From positions 89,327,435 to 89,391,434 of the forward strand of contig NC_058338.1 of assembly GCF_905475395.1 (NCBI RefSeq): DNA of 64,000 nucleotides, written 5' to 3'. The translations under genes were made by a program, and so were the position numbers. Below the pieces are notes generated by a model. The model searched no databases and had not been told where the DNA came from. It was given only the letters and a program-made list of their open reading frames with translations. The stretch's first letter is position 1; every line of letters begins with the position of its first letter. This DNA comes from Chrysoperla carnea. Lineage: Eukaryota; Arthropoda; Insecta; Neuroptera; Chrysopidae. This document shows, piece after piece, positions 24,883-34,850 of the stretch.

Positions 24883-25394
24883 GTCTATTAAATTATTTCA
24901 TATTAAAAATTTTTTAATATTGTTTTTATTCTCAGTTATTGTCAATGAAGATACAAAAAATGTATGCGTCAGTCCAAAACTAACAGCGTCAAAAGTGAAA
25001 CTTTTTATGTAATTCAAAAACTGTCAATGAGTGTACAAAAAAATACATTGCAGCAAAGAAAAATTGACTGGAAATTATAATAAAAATGATTTATAATAAA
25101 AATCAAGAAAAATCTACAGACTATCCCGAATTAATTACTACGGAAGTTTCACTTGTACGTATATGTATATAGTTTTATGTATATGTAAATAATAGTACGT
25201 ACGAGTGAAACTTCCGTAGTAATTAATTCGGGATAGTCTAGATTTTTCTTGATTTTTATTATAAATCATTTTTATTATAATTTCCAGTCAATTTTTCTTT
25301 GCTGCAATGTATTTTTTTGTACACTCATTGACAGTTTTTGAATTACATAAAAAGTTTCACTTTTGACGCTGTTAGTTTTGGACTGACGCATACA
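24441..25394. mobile_element. Insertion inside RepA copy 4, carrying a tandem duplication and a foldback
   Basis: This segment separates the two halves of a RepA copy. It holds a 94-bp direct duplication (24,499-24,686), a (TA)n tract (about 24,845-24,876) and an inverted repeat with roughly 200-bp arms (24,955-25,397). I recognise no transposase. The 113-codon frame at 24,671-25,012 crosses these structures and is not supported as a gene. The segment's own right limit may be a few bases off because both sides are T-rich. Confidence 0.6.
24499..24686 (+). repeat. 94-bp direct tandem duplication
   Basis: TTAAACTCCTTGTCTCTTTC and the following bases through GAGTCAAGCAGTAT occur twice in a row (24,499-24,592 and 24,593-24,686). 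The two copies look identical by eye, which implies a recent event. Confidence 0.85.
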
Positions 25395-25397
25395 TTT
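24955..25397. repeat. Foldback: near-perfect inverted repeat with about 200-bp arms
   Basis: The left arm (about 24,955-25,161) contains TGTATGCGTCAGTCCAAAAC and GAATTAATTACTACGGAAGT; the right arm (about 25,196-25,397) contains their inverses. The arms differ at only a few positions. The roughly 35-bp loop is AT-rich (TATGTATATAG-type). The transcript would form a long hairpin. Confidence 0.85.
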
Positions 25398-25776
25398 TTT
25401 TTTTTTTATAAGGAACATTTTTTTCCTTTAAACTTTTGTTCTATTTCTAACGGTTTACAAGATAGGTCCTACGGACCCAAGACCCAATTGATCTATATTT
25501 CTCATTTACGAACTCGGCCTCACTTTTTACTCCCTGAGTACGCTATAAAAATTTCAGCTTGATACCTCTTTTCGTTTTTGAGTTATCGTGTTGGCAGACA
25601 GACGGACAGACGGACAGGCGGACAGACAGGCAGACAACCGGAAATGGACTAATTAGGTGATTCTAAGAACACCTATATTAAAATTTTGTTCGTAGCATCA
25701 ATATTTTTAAGAGTTACTAACTTGGGACTAAACTTAATATACTATGTATATTTCATATATACATAGTATAATTAGC
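25395..25776 (-). repeat. RepA element, copy 4, left part
   Basis: It resumes with TTATAAGGAACATT and runs through CTCGGCCTCACTTTTTACTC, a run of GGACAGACGGACAG repeats and AACTTGGGACTAAACTTAAT to the family's left end near 25,770. The GGACAGAC stretch is expanded relative to other copies. Confidence 0.75.
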
Positions 25777-26208
25777 CTGTTTTAGAACTTTGGTCTACTT
25801 TAAAAGCTACTTTAAAACAATTCCATCTTAAAGATTTAAAAAGCACTCTGTATATGTGTTATAAAGTTAGCCAGAGCAGCGCATGGAATCTAGTAAAGTG
25901 GTAAAGTTACATTATTTTATGTGGAAGAATCATCATCAGTATCATCTTATCCTTCTCATAACTTGAAATATATAATATTTATATTATATATTTATTTCAT
26001 ATTATGTACACTATACTTATAATACCTACATATATATATATATATAAAATACATATTTTTCAAAAGATGTACATTATTTTATGTAACATATATTTAGTAA
26101 ACATTTCTTTTTATAGTTTAAGCCAAAGAACCCTTTGAAAATTAATTAATCTCCTAAGTAATAAAAAATCAATTGTAAAAATGCATTTTTAACATGTCTT
26201 TCTTTCAA
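25777..26208. other. Gene-free AT-rich DNA
   Basis: No gene seen. It holds AT-rich and (TA)n-like sequence near 25,965-26,050. Confidence 0.5.
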
Positions 26209-26602
26209 TTAAAGTGGTTCGGCTGTCACGTGACTAGTCAACTAATCAACTAGGCAATTTGTATTACGTAAATGTAAGAAAATGCTCTAAAAATATCGTT
26301 AACTTTTCTCTTTGGAAAACGCCACAAGGCAATGTTTTTTTCTTTTTGGATAAACAGAATCTGTGATTTTTTTCATGATGAAAACTTTTTTGATGCTCAT
26401 TCACCGATTAATTTTTGTATAATTAACATTATTGTGAGTTTTTCCGTAAGGTACCATGTTAAAAATACAATTTTAAAATGAAATAATTTTGACCCGCAAG
26501 AGGCCCCAAAACTGTGTTTATTGTGATCAAGGTACTTTGAGCTATCATTTACCGCAAAAAAAATGAACCTTCACCGTACTTGCTCAAACAGCCGAACCAC
26601 TT
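26209..26602. repeat. RepD MITE, copy 1
   Basis: Left end TTAAAGTGGTTCGGCTGT and right end ACAGCCGAACCACTT are inverse copies. Inside are AATTAACATTATTGTGAGTT, AAATGAAATAATTTTGACCC and AAGAGGCCCCAAAACTGTGT. The same order in reverse appears at 40,598-40,846. TA-type flanks would fit a Tc1/mariner-related non-autonomous element. Confidence 0.75.
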
Positions 26603-26607
26603 CCATT

Positions 26608-26905
26608 GTTATTCAAATCAAGATGAGCATTTCTGTGGGCTGTATTAGTGGGTGGAATCGGTTATTTTGTTCTTATCCAAACGACGACAATGTGATCAAT
26701 TGTGCATTCCCATTAATTATAAATTGTTCACACTACCACTGCCTGGATTCGAACCCGCAACTTAAGTCTAACTAGCCCAACGTTCAAAGACTAACGCTTT
26801 AGACCGCTCGGCCATTTAGGCTCGAAGTAATTAATAATAATTTTATAATCTAGCTAAATATTTTTATTGTGGGTCCTGAAGGGGATATATTTTAACTTTA
26901 ATTGT
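26608..26905 (-). mobile_element. tRNA-derived SINE joined to foldback-arm sequence
   Basis: From 26,646 to 26,824, the minus strand reads CGAGCCTAAATGGCCGAGCG, with the A box of a Leu/Ser-like tRNA head, and a B box GGGTTCGAATCC, then the same body as the 17.9-kb SINE. Left of it, 26,609-26,645 is a 37-bp stretch (through TTTCTGTGGGCTGTATTA) that also sits next to the palindrome at 54.4 kb. Right of it, 26,828-26,905 is the outer part of that palindrome's arm (TAGCTAAATATTTTTATTGT, GGGGATATATTTTAAC). The three pieces look like one composite unit. An open frame at 26,563-26,775 is spurious. Confidence 0.75.
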
Positions 26906-26999
26906 TAGGCAATATAAATAATATTTTGTGTTAGTGTTTAAAGTACGGTTTTTCTGAGGAATTATGTTAAGTTAAAATTACGTTAGTACACGTAGTAAT
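26906..26999. other. Short unassigned spacer
   Basis: AT-rich sequence with nothing supportable. Confidence 0.4.
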
Positions 27000-27690
27000 A
27001 AACAGTTAATTTTTTCTAGTATTCTCGTTTCTAGAGTTGTATTCTCGTTTGGCCAAGATTTAGTTATTTAAACAAAACTCGATTTTTTTCGAAAAAAATA
27101 TAAGATTTGATTTCCAGGTAGTTAACCAATAAAAAAACTAAAACGAAAGTTGCAGAGTTTGATGAGGCACATCATGTTATATCAGAAAGTTGATCCTCAT
27201 TAGAAAACTGCAAATTTTTCTATGAAATATTTTTTCGAAAAACGTTAGCTATCGAAGGAAATGCGACTTAAAAATATGTGTTATTGCATTTAATCGAAAG
27301 AAAATACGCTTAAAGTTTATCGATAATTGTAGACCAAAGTCATGGCCTATAAGGACCGAATTTTCTCTAAGACCCTTGACAACTTTTGTCTATAGCATTT
27401 TTCCGTAGTTAGTGTATTTTCTTTCGATTAAATGCAATAATGTCATACTTGGCAAGTTATCGTTATTTATGTTATTTCCTCCGAAATCTAACGTTTTTCG
27501 AAAAAAATGATTTATACGAAAAATTTAAGGGTCAACTTTTTGACTATTAAAGCACCCCAGAGAACTAGGTCCACTCTAATGTCAGAACATGTCCCCCATC
27601 AAATTCTGCTACTTTGTCCAAGTTATTTTTTAATTAGTTAACTACAAAACGAGATATTTAGGTGTTTAGATTAAAATGGCCCACTCTGTT
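27000..27690. repeat. Large degenerate inverted repeat
   Basis: The outer and inner parts mirror each other imperfectly. GCATTTAATCGAAAGAAAAT near 27,288 pairs with ATTTTCTTTCGATTAAATGC near 27,417; TTTTTCGAAAAACGTTAG near 27,231 pairs with TAACGTTTTTCGAAAAA near 27,490. The centre is about 100 bp. It looks like an old foldback element or two old opposed copies. Confidence 0.6.
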
Positions 27691-30394
27691 GATTTGTTGG
27701 TGATATCTGTAAAAATTTGGATTCTAGATCATCAACTGTTACGAATTATTTAATGAAAAATATTATCCGATATTTAAGTGCACTCACCTATTTTACGTTT
27801 TACCTTGAAGTGGAAATTAATTTTCACTATTCCATTGATTCATTGATGACATTATAAGCTACTTTTATTGTAACCAGGTATCATATTTAGGTATATACCT
27901 TTCGAATGTCAGTAGCGTAACAAATGAAATAATATGTACCTAGCGTTAAATTGAAAGAATGCTCATCGATGTCATTTTTCCCCACATAAAAAGCAAGTGG
28001 AAAATGTTTCATATCACCTTTTCTACCTTTAATATTTTATTATTTTATTTTTATGTAGACTTTTCTCAGCAACTAAAATTTCCAACATAAAAAAAAACAT
28101 ATTCTAGCGGAAAACATCTAACATTATTTTGCGTTAGGTGTTAATTGTGATTATTTTTATTAATAATATATTTTAAAATTCGATCTATAGAAATTGAAAT
28201 ATTTTACTATTGCCAGTGTTTTCACATCTAATCTCTACATGACAGCTGACGATCTTCAAATGAAAGAATAAATTTTCATCAAGCATTAATTGTTAAAATA
28301 TTTCAATACCGAAAAAATGCAATTGCTCCAAAAAAATTTTTGGATTTTATTTTTCAATTAATCATCCTTTTATACGTCTTTTGTGAAAAATTCATATCGA
28401 TTCTGTGAACGGTTTAGGAGAAATTAACTATTAAATTCAATGTTTTTATCAAAAAAAGCTTTTCATTTTTATGCACAGTTGACGAATATTGATAAAGTTT
28501 TTTATGTAAATGGTAAAGCATTTTCAAAAGCACTTATTGACTGAAAAACCAACATTTATTACGAAATCTTCATATACCACCATGTAGAAAAGACTGTTTT
28601 TAATAATTAATTTATCGTAAACCGTACATAGATTCGACTTAAAATTCATACAGAAGACGTATTCAATACACACTAAATTGGAACACTAAATTTCAGTTTT
28701 TTTTGCAACACTTTCGTTTTGGTATCGAAACACTTTAATAAACAATTACCAATTTAATCTGTTTTTTAAATGTAATACGCTGAAAATCTGTTTTTTAAAT
28801 GTAATAATTCACGTAAGGTTTTTTTCCAATACATTTAAAATTTTTCACTCTCAGATATATTTTCGTCTATTAAGATAAGAAGAGGACTATTCTGCGCTAC
28901 TGTTTCTAAAAGAACTCAAGTTACCCAAAATACATTAGTGCAGTTAATTTCCCTTATATGAGACACACATAGATATGCAATTTTTCAAAAGAAAAAAAAT
29001 ATTACCTTACGAATACACCAACAAATGTTGGTAGATTTCACCGCTTACGCTGTTACGACGAGTTGATATTACAAGGCTTGTAAATGTAAGTGGTTTGCCT
29101 TGCTTCCTATATAACGATATGAGTACCGGGTCATTCAAAAAATAGAATAAAGTTAGCAATATTCTCCCATAAAATCTCTTTAAAATTGGAATAAAAGCTA
29201 GTCCCTGACTAGCTTTTTAAATGTAAGTTTCCAAATGTATTATCATATTATCATATGTAAACTTAATTATGCAAGGCGCATAAAATCGCAAAAAATTTTA
29301 CCTCATTTCTGATATACTTCTCAGTCTTGACACAGAAACATAGAGAATCTTGATCCGAAAATTAAATTAACAAAGATAAATGCATTAAAGCAATTAATAA
29401 AAGGTTGTTGAGGCGCCACAGAAAAAGAAACACCATTAACTTAAAATTTTGAGAAATTGTTCTTACAAATGTTACAAAGTCACAATTAAATTTTCAAAAC
29501 GATTGAAAATTACGCAATTTATTCAGAAATAAGTATTAGTTGGGAAATGTTTACTGAAAATTACAATTAATATTTAGGAAAACTTGCAATAAAAATTCGT
29601 AATTTTATAAATTCCCAAAAAAACTTATGTTCAACTACGGTAAGTTATTTCCTGAAAACCCCCAATAATTTTCAGACAATCTTTTTAAAAATTTAATTCT
29701 GATTTATTGACATGTTTAAGAACAATTTCGCAAAATTGTAAGTTAATAATTAATACAATATTCATTTTTTTTTCTGTAATGAAATAATATCCTATTTTCT
29801 GGATGTGCGTTTATAATTTGAAAACTAAAAACTACACGAGCTACCATGTATCCTTTCTTTTGAATAACCCTGTACATACTAAAGTATATATAGTTAGTAG
29901 CTTGATTTGGTAGAGAACATCATCTTATCGTCGAGTACTCCTTTTCAGAACTAGCTTGCTGTATTGCTGGTGCAGAGCTACCTAGAGACAAACTAACTAT
30001 CCCATTTAGCAACGATGTTGCTTTTTGTTAAAACCATTTATTATTACTCAGCGTAAACGAAACAGTTTATTTTATTTTATTTTTTTAATATCATACAAAA
30101 ATAGTTATATAACTACGTTGCTTATTATATGCTTGGTTCGTGCCTTGTAGACCGTAGGCCTATAATGAAACACAACTTCTGTGGTTATTTAGGTCTGCCA
30201 TTTAAACTTAAGAAAAACGAGTTTTACGCTTTTCGTATTTTTGAAGATTTCTTCTCTCTGCCGTATATATTTTTTTTAAAATTTGTCGGCAACACAATAC
30301 GTAATAAAATCATCAAGAAGTTTGCATGTGTAGATAAAGGATGATCCAAAGATCCAAGTTTGTTTTTCCAAACATAAAATGTAATGTTATTTTA
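27691..30394. other. Gene-free AT-rich DNA
   Basis: No gene or confident element in about 2.7 kb. A minor local duplication of CTGTTTTTTAAATGTAATA lies near 28,758 and 28,788. The frame at 30,129-30,344 (+) has no recognised motif. Confidence 0.5.
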
Positions 30395-30570
30395 AAGTGA
30401 TGTCAACCAAATGGTCGCCTTTGGACCTTCTTCAGCAGTTATTCGTTTGAGGTTATTGTCTATGACTTTTCGCAACTTTCAGGGGATTTCGACCATAATT
30501 TGGCGAATGTTAGGATTTACTTGCTCCAACGTTGCAGGTTTGTTGATATAGATACGTTCTGGAGAAAGTT
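30395..30570 (-). pseudogene. Transposase C-terminal relic (Tc1/mariner-like)
   Basis: On the minus strand one frame gives ERIYINKPATLEQVNPNIRQ, a stop shortly after, then KLRKVIDNNLKRITAEEGPK and a stop near 30,400. The pattern (RVY-NKP-TLEQLK-NIR, then V-NF-KRL-C--GGHL) is the C terminus of a common insect DDE-type transposase family often annotated as mariner/Tc-like. The in-frame stop and loss of the final GGHL residues show it is dead. The exact family is uncertain. Confidence 0.6.
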
Positions 30571-31172
30571 ATAGATAACTTTCATTTAACATGGAGAAAA
30601 AAAAATCCACCAATAATACACAAATCGAAAAACTCGTTTTTCTTAAATTCGACACGCGAGTCATAATTTAAACTTGATTTTTTTCAGTCATAATCCATCA
30701 TGAAAATTTTAGTACATTATGAGCTCACGGGTTAGTAGCTTGGTAGCTCTTCTGTGTTATCCTCTTTACCACAAAAGTGCTGTTAACTTGTACATTAAAT
30801 TTTTCAATAAATTCAACAATAGATTTTTTTTTCTATATTTGACTTCCATTTAATTTTATTTAATAATTTGTTCTCTTTTTTTTTTTGTTTCCTTTTTTTT
30901 CGAGAAAACTCTGAGATAAATGTTTGATTATTATTAAAACCTATTTCAATTCTTATGACTGTATTTTGTTGTTGCTATAGCGGGCTTGATTATGTTTTCT
31001 AAACATTGAGTTACAGACCATAAATCACGAAAACTTAAATTTTCTCTCGTAAAGAATCAGGTTTATTTAAATAGGCAAGAGCTCTGGGAACCTATTATCT
31101 TGCTAACCATAAATCTGATCGAATTTTAACCACAAACGAATTTTAAAAATTGTTAAACGTTTTTCTCATATT
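30571..31172. other. Gene-free AT-rich DNA
   Basis: No gene seen. Poly-T tracts lie near 30,820-30,900. Confidence 0.5.
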
Positions 31173-31470
31173 ACCGTACGACCATAGGTTAGGTTAGGTT
31201 AGGTTATATTGGCTGTCCACGAATGTATATGTATCATATATGTGTTTACCACCTTTCCGCTGATAATTTCATTTATCAGCTCCTCAATTTCAGAGGTTGA
31301 GTGCACCTCCTTCATGCATATACCATGCACTACACAAGCTCATCACAACTATTAATTAAATTAATTTTGTTGCGATGGCGACAATCGAACCCGCTACCCT
31401 AAGCATACCGCGGACGGAATTGGTTACGCCTTAACCAACTGAGATAATAGGGCGACACCGTACGACCATA
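31173..31470 (-). mobile_element. tRNA-derived SINE with (TAACC)n tail and 14-bp target-site duplication
   Basis: ACCGTACGACCATA occurs at 31,173-31,186 and 31,457-31,470, bounding a 270-bp element. On the minus strand it begins TGTCGCCCTATTATCTCAGT, has an A box in TCTCAGTTGGTTAAGG and a B box in GCGGGTTCGATTG, a body containing TCATCAGCGGAAAGGTGG-like sequence, and ends in four TAACC repeats directly against the duplication. The tail is the insect telomere motif in the (TTAGG)n sense on the plus strand. It is a different SINE family from those at 17.9 and 26.7 kb. The same tail type ends the LINE fragment near 46.35 kb. Confidence 0.88.
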
Positions 31471-31884
31471 CTCTGCATAAATATTCAAAGCGAATTTCAT
31501 AAATGCCTTATAGAAGTAAATCACACGCAGTGCTTCGAAAATTGACTGAAAATCAAAAATATTTTTCAACTTCCGGTACCGCTGCTTTTGTACGGCACTT
31601 GGTTTTCCCTAATTTTTTTGTAAGGTTCTTACACTCGGGAGAAATCTGTACAAAATACTTCACCGTAACTTCCCATTTTTTTTCCTGGTGAGTCATTTCA
31701 TCCGAAAAATTTTTGCATGGGCTTGTAGTCTAATATGCATATTTATTTTTACACATACATCCATATGAATGTTTCTATAATCTACAATTCTACACATACA
31801 TAAGCATTTCTTTTCACCACTAAAATTTCTGATAGCTTATTTATTTAATTCATTCAGAGATGGCCAGACTATAGTTCGCAATAT
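31471..31884. other. Gene-free DNA
   Basis: The frame at 31,503-31,691 (+) has no recognised motif. Nothing else is supportable. Confidence 0.5.
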
Positions 31885-32834
31885 ACCTTCTACAAGAATT
31901 GGTAAATAAATTTTTCAACAACAAAAATTGAAAAAAAATATAAAATTATTTATATTTTTACCGATGGATCGAAATTATCCGTTGACGGTAATAATTGTGT
32001 TGGCTTTTCCATTTAGGCAGTTAATAATGACTATATCTTATCTCATAAAATTCCAGATCTGGCATCGATCTTCACTTCTGAGTGAAGTTTACCCTTTAAT
32101 ATATGCCCTACAATTAATAATTTCATCACAAAATGATAGTGTGATATCAGCATTGGCAGGTTTAGGAGGCTTAAAATACGAATCCCTTCTAATCACTCAA
32201 TTAAAAATAAAGGCCTCTGCCATAAAGTCAGGAAAAGATTTGAAACTAATCTGGAAACAGCTCACCTAGGGATAAATAGAAATGAATTTCCAGATCTTTT
32301 AGCTAAAAAAGCTGCAATAAATGGAACACTTTTAAACGAGGCAATACCATTCACTGATATTACCAATAAAATACGTGTTGAGATTGAGAAAGAATAAATG
32401 AGCTGAAATTTTTTATTAGAATTATTTAATGGTAGTGGCAAATTTTATAACAAATTTTTTCGCAAACCAAAAAAACCATGGTTTAGTAATTTAAATTTAT
32501 CAAGAAAAGCTATAGTTTCGATAAATAGAATAAGAAGTGGACACACTTCACTTAATTAAATGCCATCTACTCAGATTTAAAATAGTGCCTTATGACGTAT
32601 GTGAATGTAATCTTGCTCAAGATAATATTGAACATTTGTTTTAGCAATGTGTAAACTTGGAACAACTAGGATCATAAATATCATAGCATTTATAGATAAT
32701 ATAAAATTTATAGATATAATAAATTAATTAAATTGTAAATGAAAATGAATTGTAGGTATATTTGCTAGAAATGGCTATGTAAACCAAATGTTTAAAGGCC
32801 AATAAAAATATTCAAATTCAAAAAACCTTCTACA
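31885..32834 (+). mobile_element. 5'-truncated I-type LINE with target-site duplication
   Basis: ACCTTCTACA flanks the insertion at 31,885-31,894 and 32,825-32,834. The inserted 930 bp carries, on the plus strand, a broken RNase H domain (YIFTDGSKLSVDGNN; SEVYPLIYALQLIISSQNDS; and AHLGINRNEFPDLLAKKAA, with the catalytic-type D, E and D positions recognisable) and then RIRSGHTSLN and a C-x-C...H...C knuckle (CECNLAQDNIEHLF-QC). This order is the C terminus of I-clade LINE ORF2. Stops and frameshifts are frequent. The 3' end is A-rich. Truncation plus duplication indicates target-primed reverse transcription. Confidence 0.85.
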
Positions 32835-33280
32835 TGCAAAAGTATCTACATGCTACTAATGGAAGTAGCACGATGTCAACAAAACTTTTTTAATTTACCA
32901 TCATGGTTTATTTAAATAGATACAACAAATTGTTTCAATTAATTTAAGTGTGTATTTGCATAAAATTGCAAATTTGCAAGCTGTATACAAAAGGTATCTC
33001 GTTATGCTTTCAATGCATTTTGTAAATGTACTAGGAATATTTGAAAAAAATAGTTTTAACTGATAGCCTTGCATTTGGCACGAGTAATTAATCACACTAT
33101 TGATGCACTAAAAAATTTTTAATGACTATTTTACCACGACAAGAAAGGAATGTAAGAACCCTTTAACTGTTTAACTCTGATTGTAGGTTCTTAAATGTAT
33201 CTACCGATTTTAATCCACAATTGTTTTTAATATAATTAACAAAACTAAAAAATTTTTGTTGTATTTAATTTGGTGTATAA
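32835..33280. other. Gene-free AT-rich DNA
   Basis: The minus-strand frame at 32,901-33,095 is unsupported. Confidence 0.5.
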
Positions 33281-33602
33281 TAAAAAAAAACTTTTAACAA
33301 AAAGAAAACCGACTTCATAAAGAAAAACTTTTCTTAAACAAATTAATATGCACTAAAAAGTAAAAAAAAGAACGATAATATGATGTAGTTAAAATTATTA
33401 TTTTTGGAGTCAGTGTCAAACAAGCTAATGTAGCAAACTGTTCTGTCAGAGTTGTTTCCTTGGATGACACCGACTCCAAAAATAACAATAATTTTAACTA
33501 CATTATATTATCGTTCTTTTTTTACTTTTTAGTGCATATTAATTTGTTTAGGAAAAGTTTTTCTTTTGAAGTCGTTTTTCTTCTTGATAAAAGTTTTTTT
33601 TA
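33281..33602. repeat. Foldback/MITE with about 138-bp arms
   Basis: The left arm (33,281-33,418) contains AGAAAACCGACTTCATAAAG, TTAATATGCACTAAAAAGTA and TTTTGGAGTCAGTGTCA. The right arm (33,465-33,602) contains their inverses (TGACACCGACTCCAAAA, TACTTTTTAGTGCATATTAA). The loop is 46 bp. Arms are nearly identical. Confidence 0.8.
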
Positions 33603-34637
33603 CTTGATTTTTAGTGAATCTGAACTACACTAACTAATTTGTAACTAAAAAAATTTACAATATGTATTTTGCATTTTCAAAAACCAATTCAAATTTTATT
33701 CGAAAACAGTGTAGAGTTTCATGGCGTCTTGAATGACATCACGCCTTGCATACAATCATTTTTGTGTATTCAAGTTATAAGTAGTTATGATCAAGTAACC
33801 TGCTTCATTCTGTTAAAATGTATTGTTGCTTATACATAGCGTTTCACATGGCGTGATATAATACTTTCACAATAATTCTGATTAGTGTTTGCTATATCCT
33901 TATTCGTAATAAAAAAAAATAATAATTTTGTGTTTTGTTAATCTACATATCATGATTAATCATTAGAAACTTTTATCCAACCCGATTTATTCCTAGTGGA
34001 CAAAAGGATGTTCTTGAAATTAAAATGTTATTTTTTTCATCAAAGCCACACGTCTATTATTTCTGTAGTCAAAAGAAAGTTTACTGAGAGAATCATAATT
34101 GAAAATTACAATTAACTTTAGCATTGTATTATTATTTGTATAATAAAATGCCTCCAGCAAATAAGATCAACATTGAAATTACTCGAATCGATTAGCACAT
34201 CACATAGGTACTTACTTAAAGAGAAATATATTATTCCTAGTATTTGAAATTAATAGATAAACATTTAAAAGTTGTAAACTACAGTTTCCTTCATTAATGA
34301 TCAACGCTATTATGCAAAACTATTTTCTTAAATAATACAATCAACGTGGTAGTAGTGTATGCCCTAGTTTTACTTTTCAACATTCTATATATAATAAAGG
34401 ATTGAATTTTAAATATGGAACATGATTGTCCAGAAACCTATTATTAATTTTCTAATAATTATTGTATTTATTTATATTCGCAAAGATTAAAATTCATCAC
34501 TCCGGAGCTGCAGAAACTAAAAATATTATCTCTTAAAAATTCTGAAAATTAATCGCTATTATTCAAAATCCTACAAAAAATTCGAAAAATATAATCCAAA
34601 AGTGGTGCTTTTGATGGGCTCTACTTTAATCCATATG
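33603..34637. other. Gene-free AT-rich DNA
   Basis: No supportable feature. Confidence 0.5.
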
Positions 34638-34850
34638 AAACAAGTGAAAACAAACAATTGACTGAGTTAATTGTTGAAATACCATGCATAAATAGTAATT
34701 TTAATTTTATTACTCCAGCACATACATATACAATTTATATAATACATACTATACAATTTACGCTTATTTGCGCCCTCACGGATAAACAGTGATGTTTACG
34801 AAAAATGTTTCAAACAAAAGTTGTTTATTTTTTGATAAGGAACATTTAAT
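34638..34850 (-). repeat. RepA element, copy 5 (truncated)
   Basis: It starts AACAAGTGAAAACAAACAAT and runs to TTTTGATAAGGAACATTTAA, then stops. Only the family's right portion is present. Confidence 0.75.

Noticed and set aside
24671-25012. 113-codon plus-strand frame
   Set aside because: It passes through a (TA)n tract and a foldback arm, and its counterpart in the other arm (25,338-25,562) shows it is a repeat by-product.
26646-26824. Possible tRNA gene (A and B boxes on the minus strand)
   Set aside because: Spacing and arms do not give an intact cloverleaf, and the tRNA-like part continues into a body shared with another dispersed copy, so it is a SINE head.
31187-31210. TTAGG repeats as a telomere or fusion scar
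   Set aside because: The four units form the exact 3' tail of a SINE inside its target duplication, so a retroposon origin explains them.
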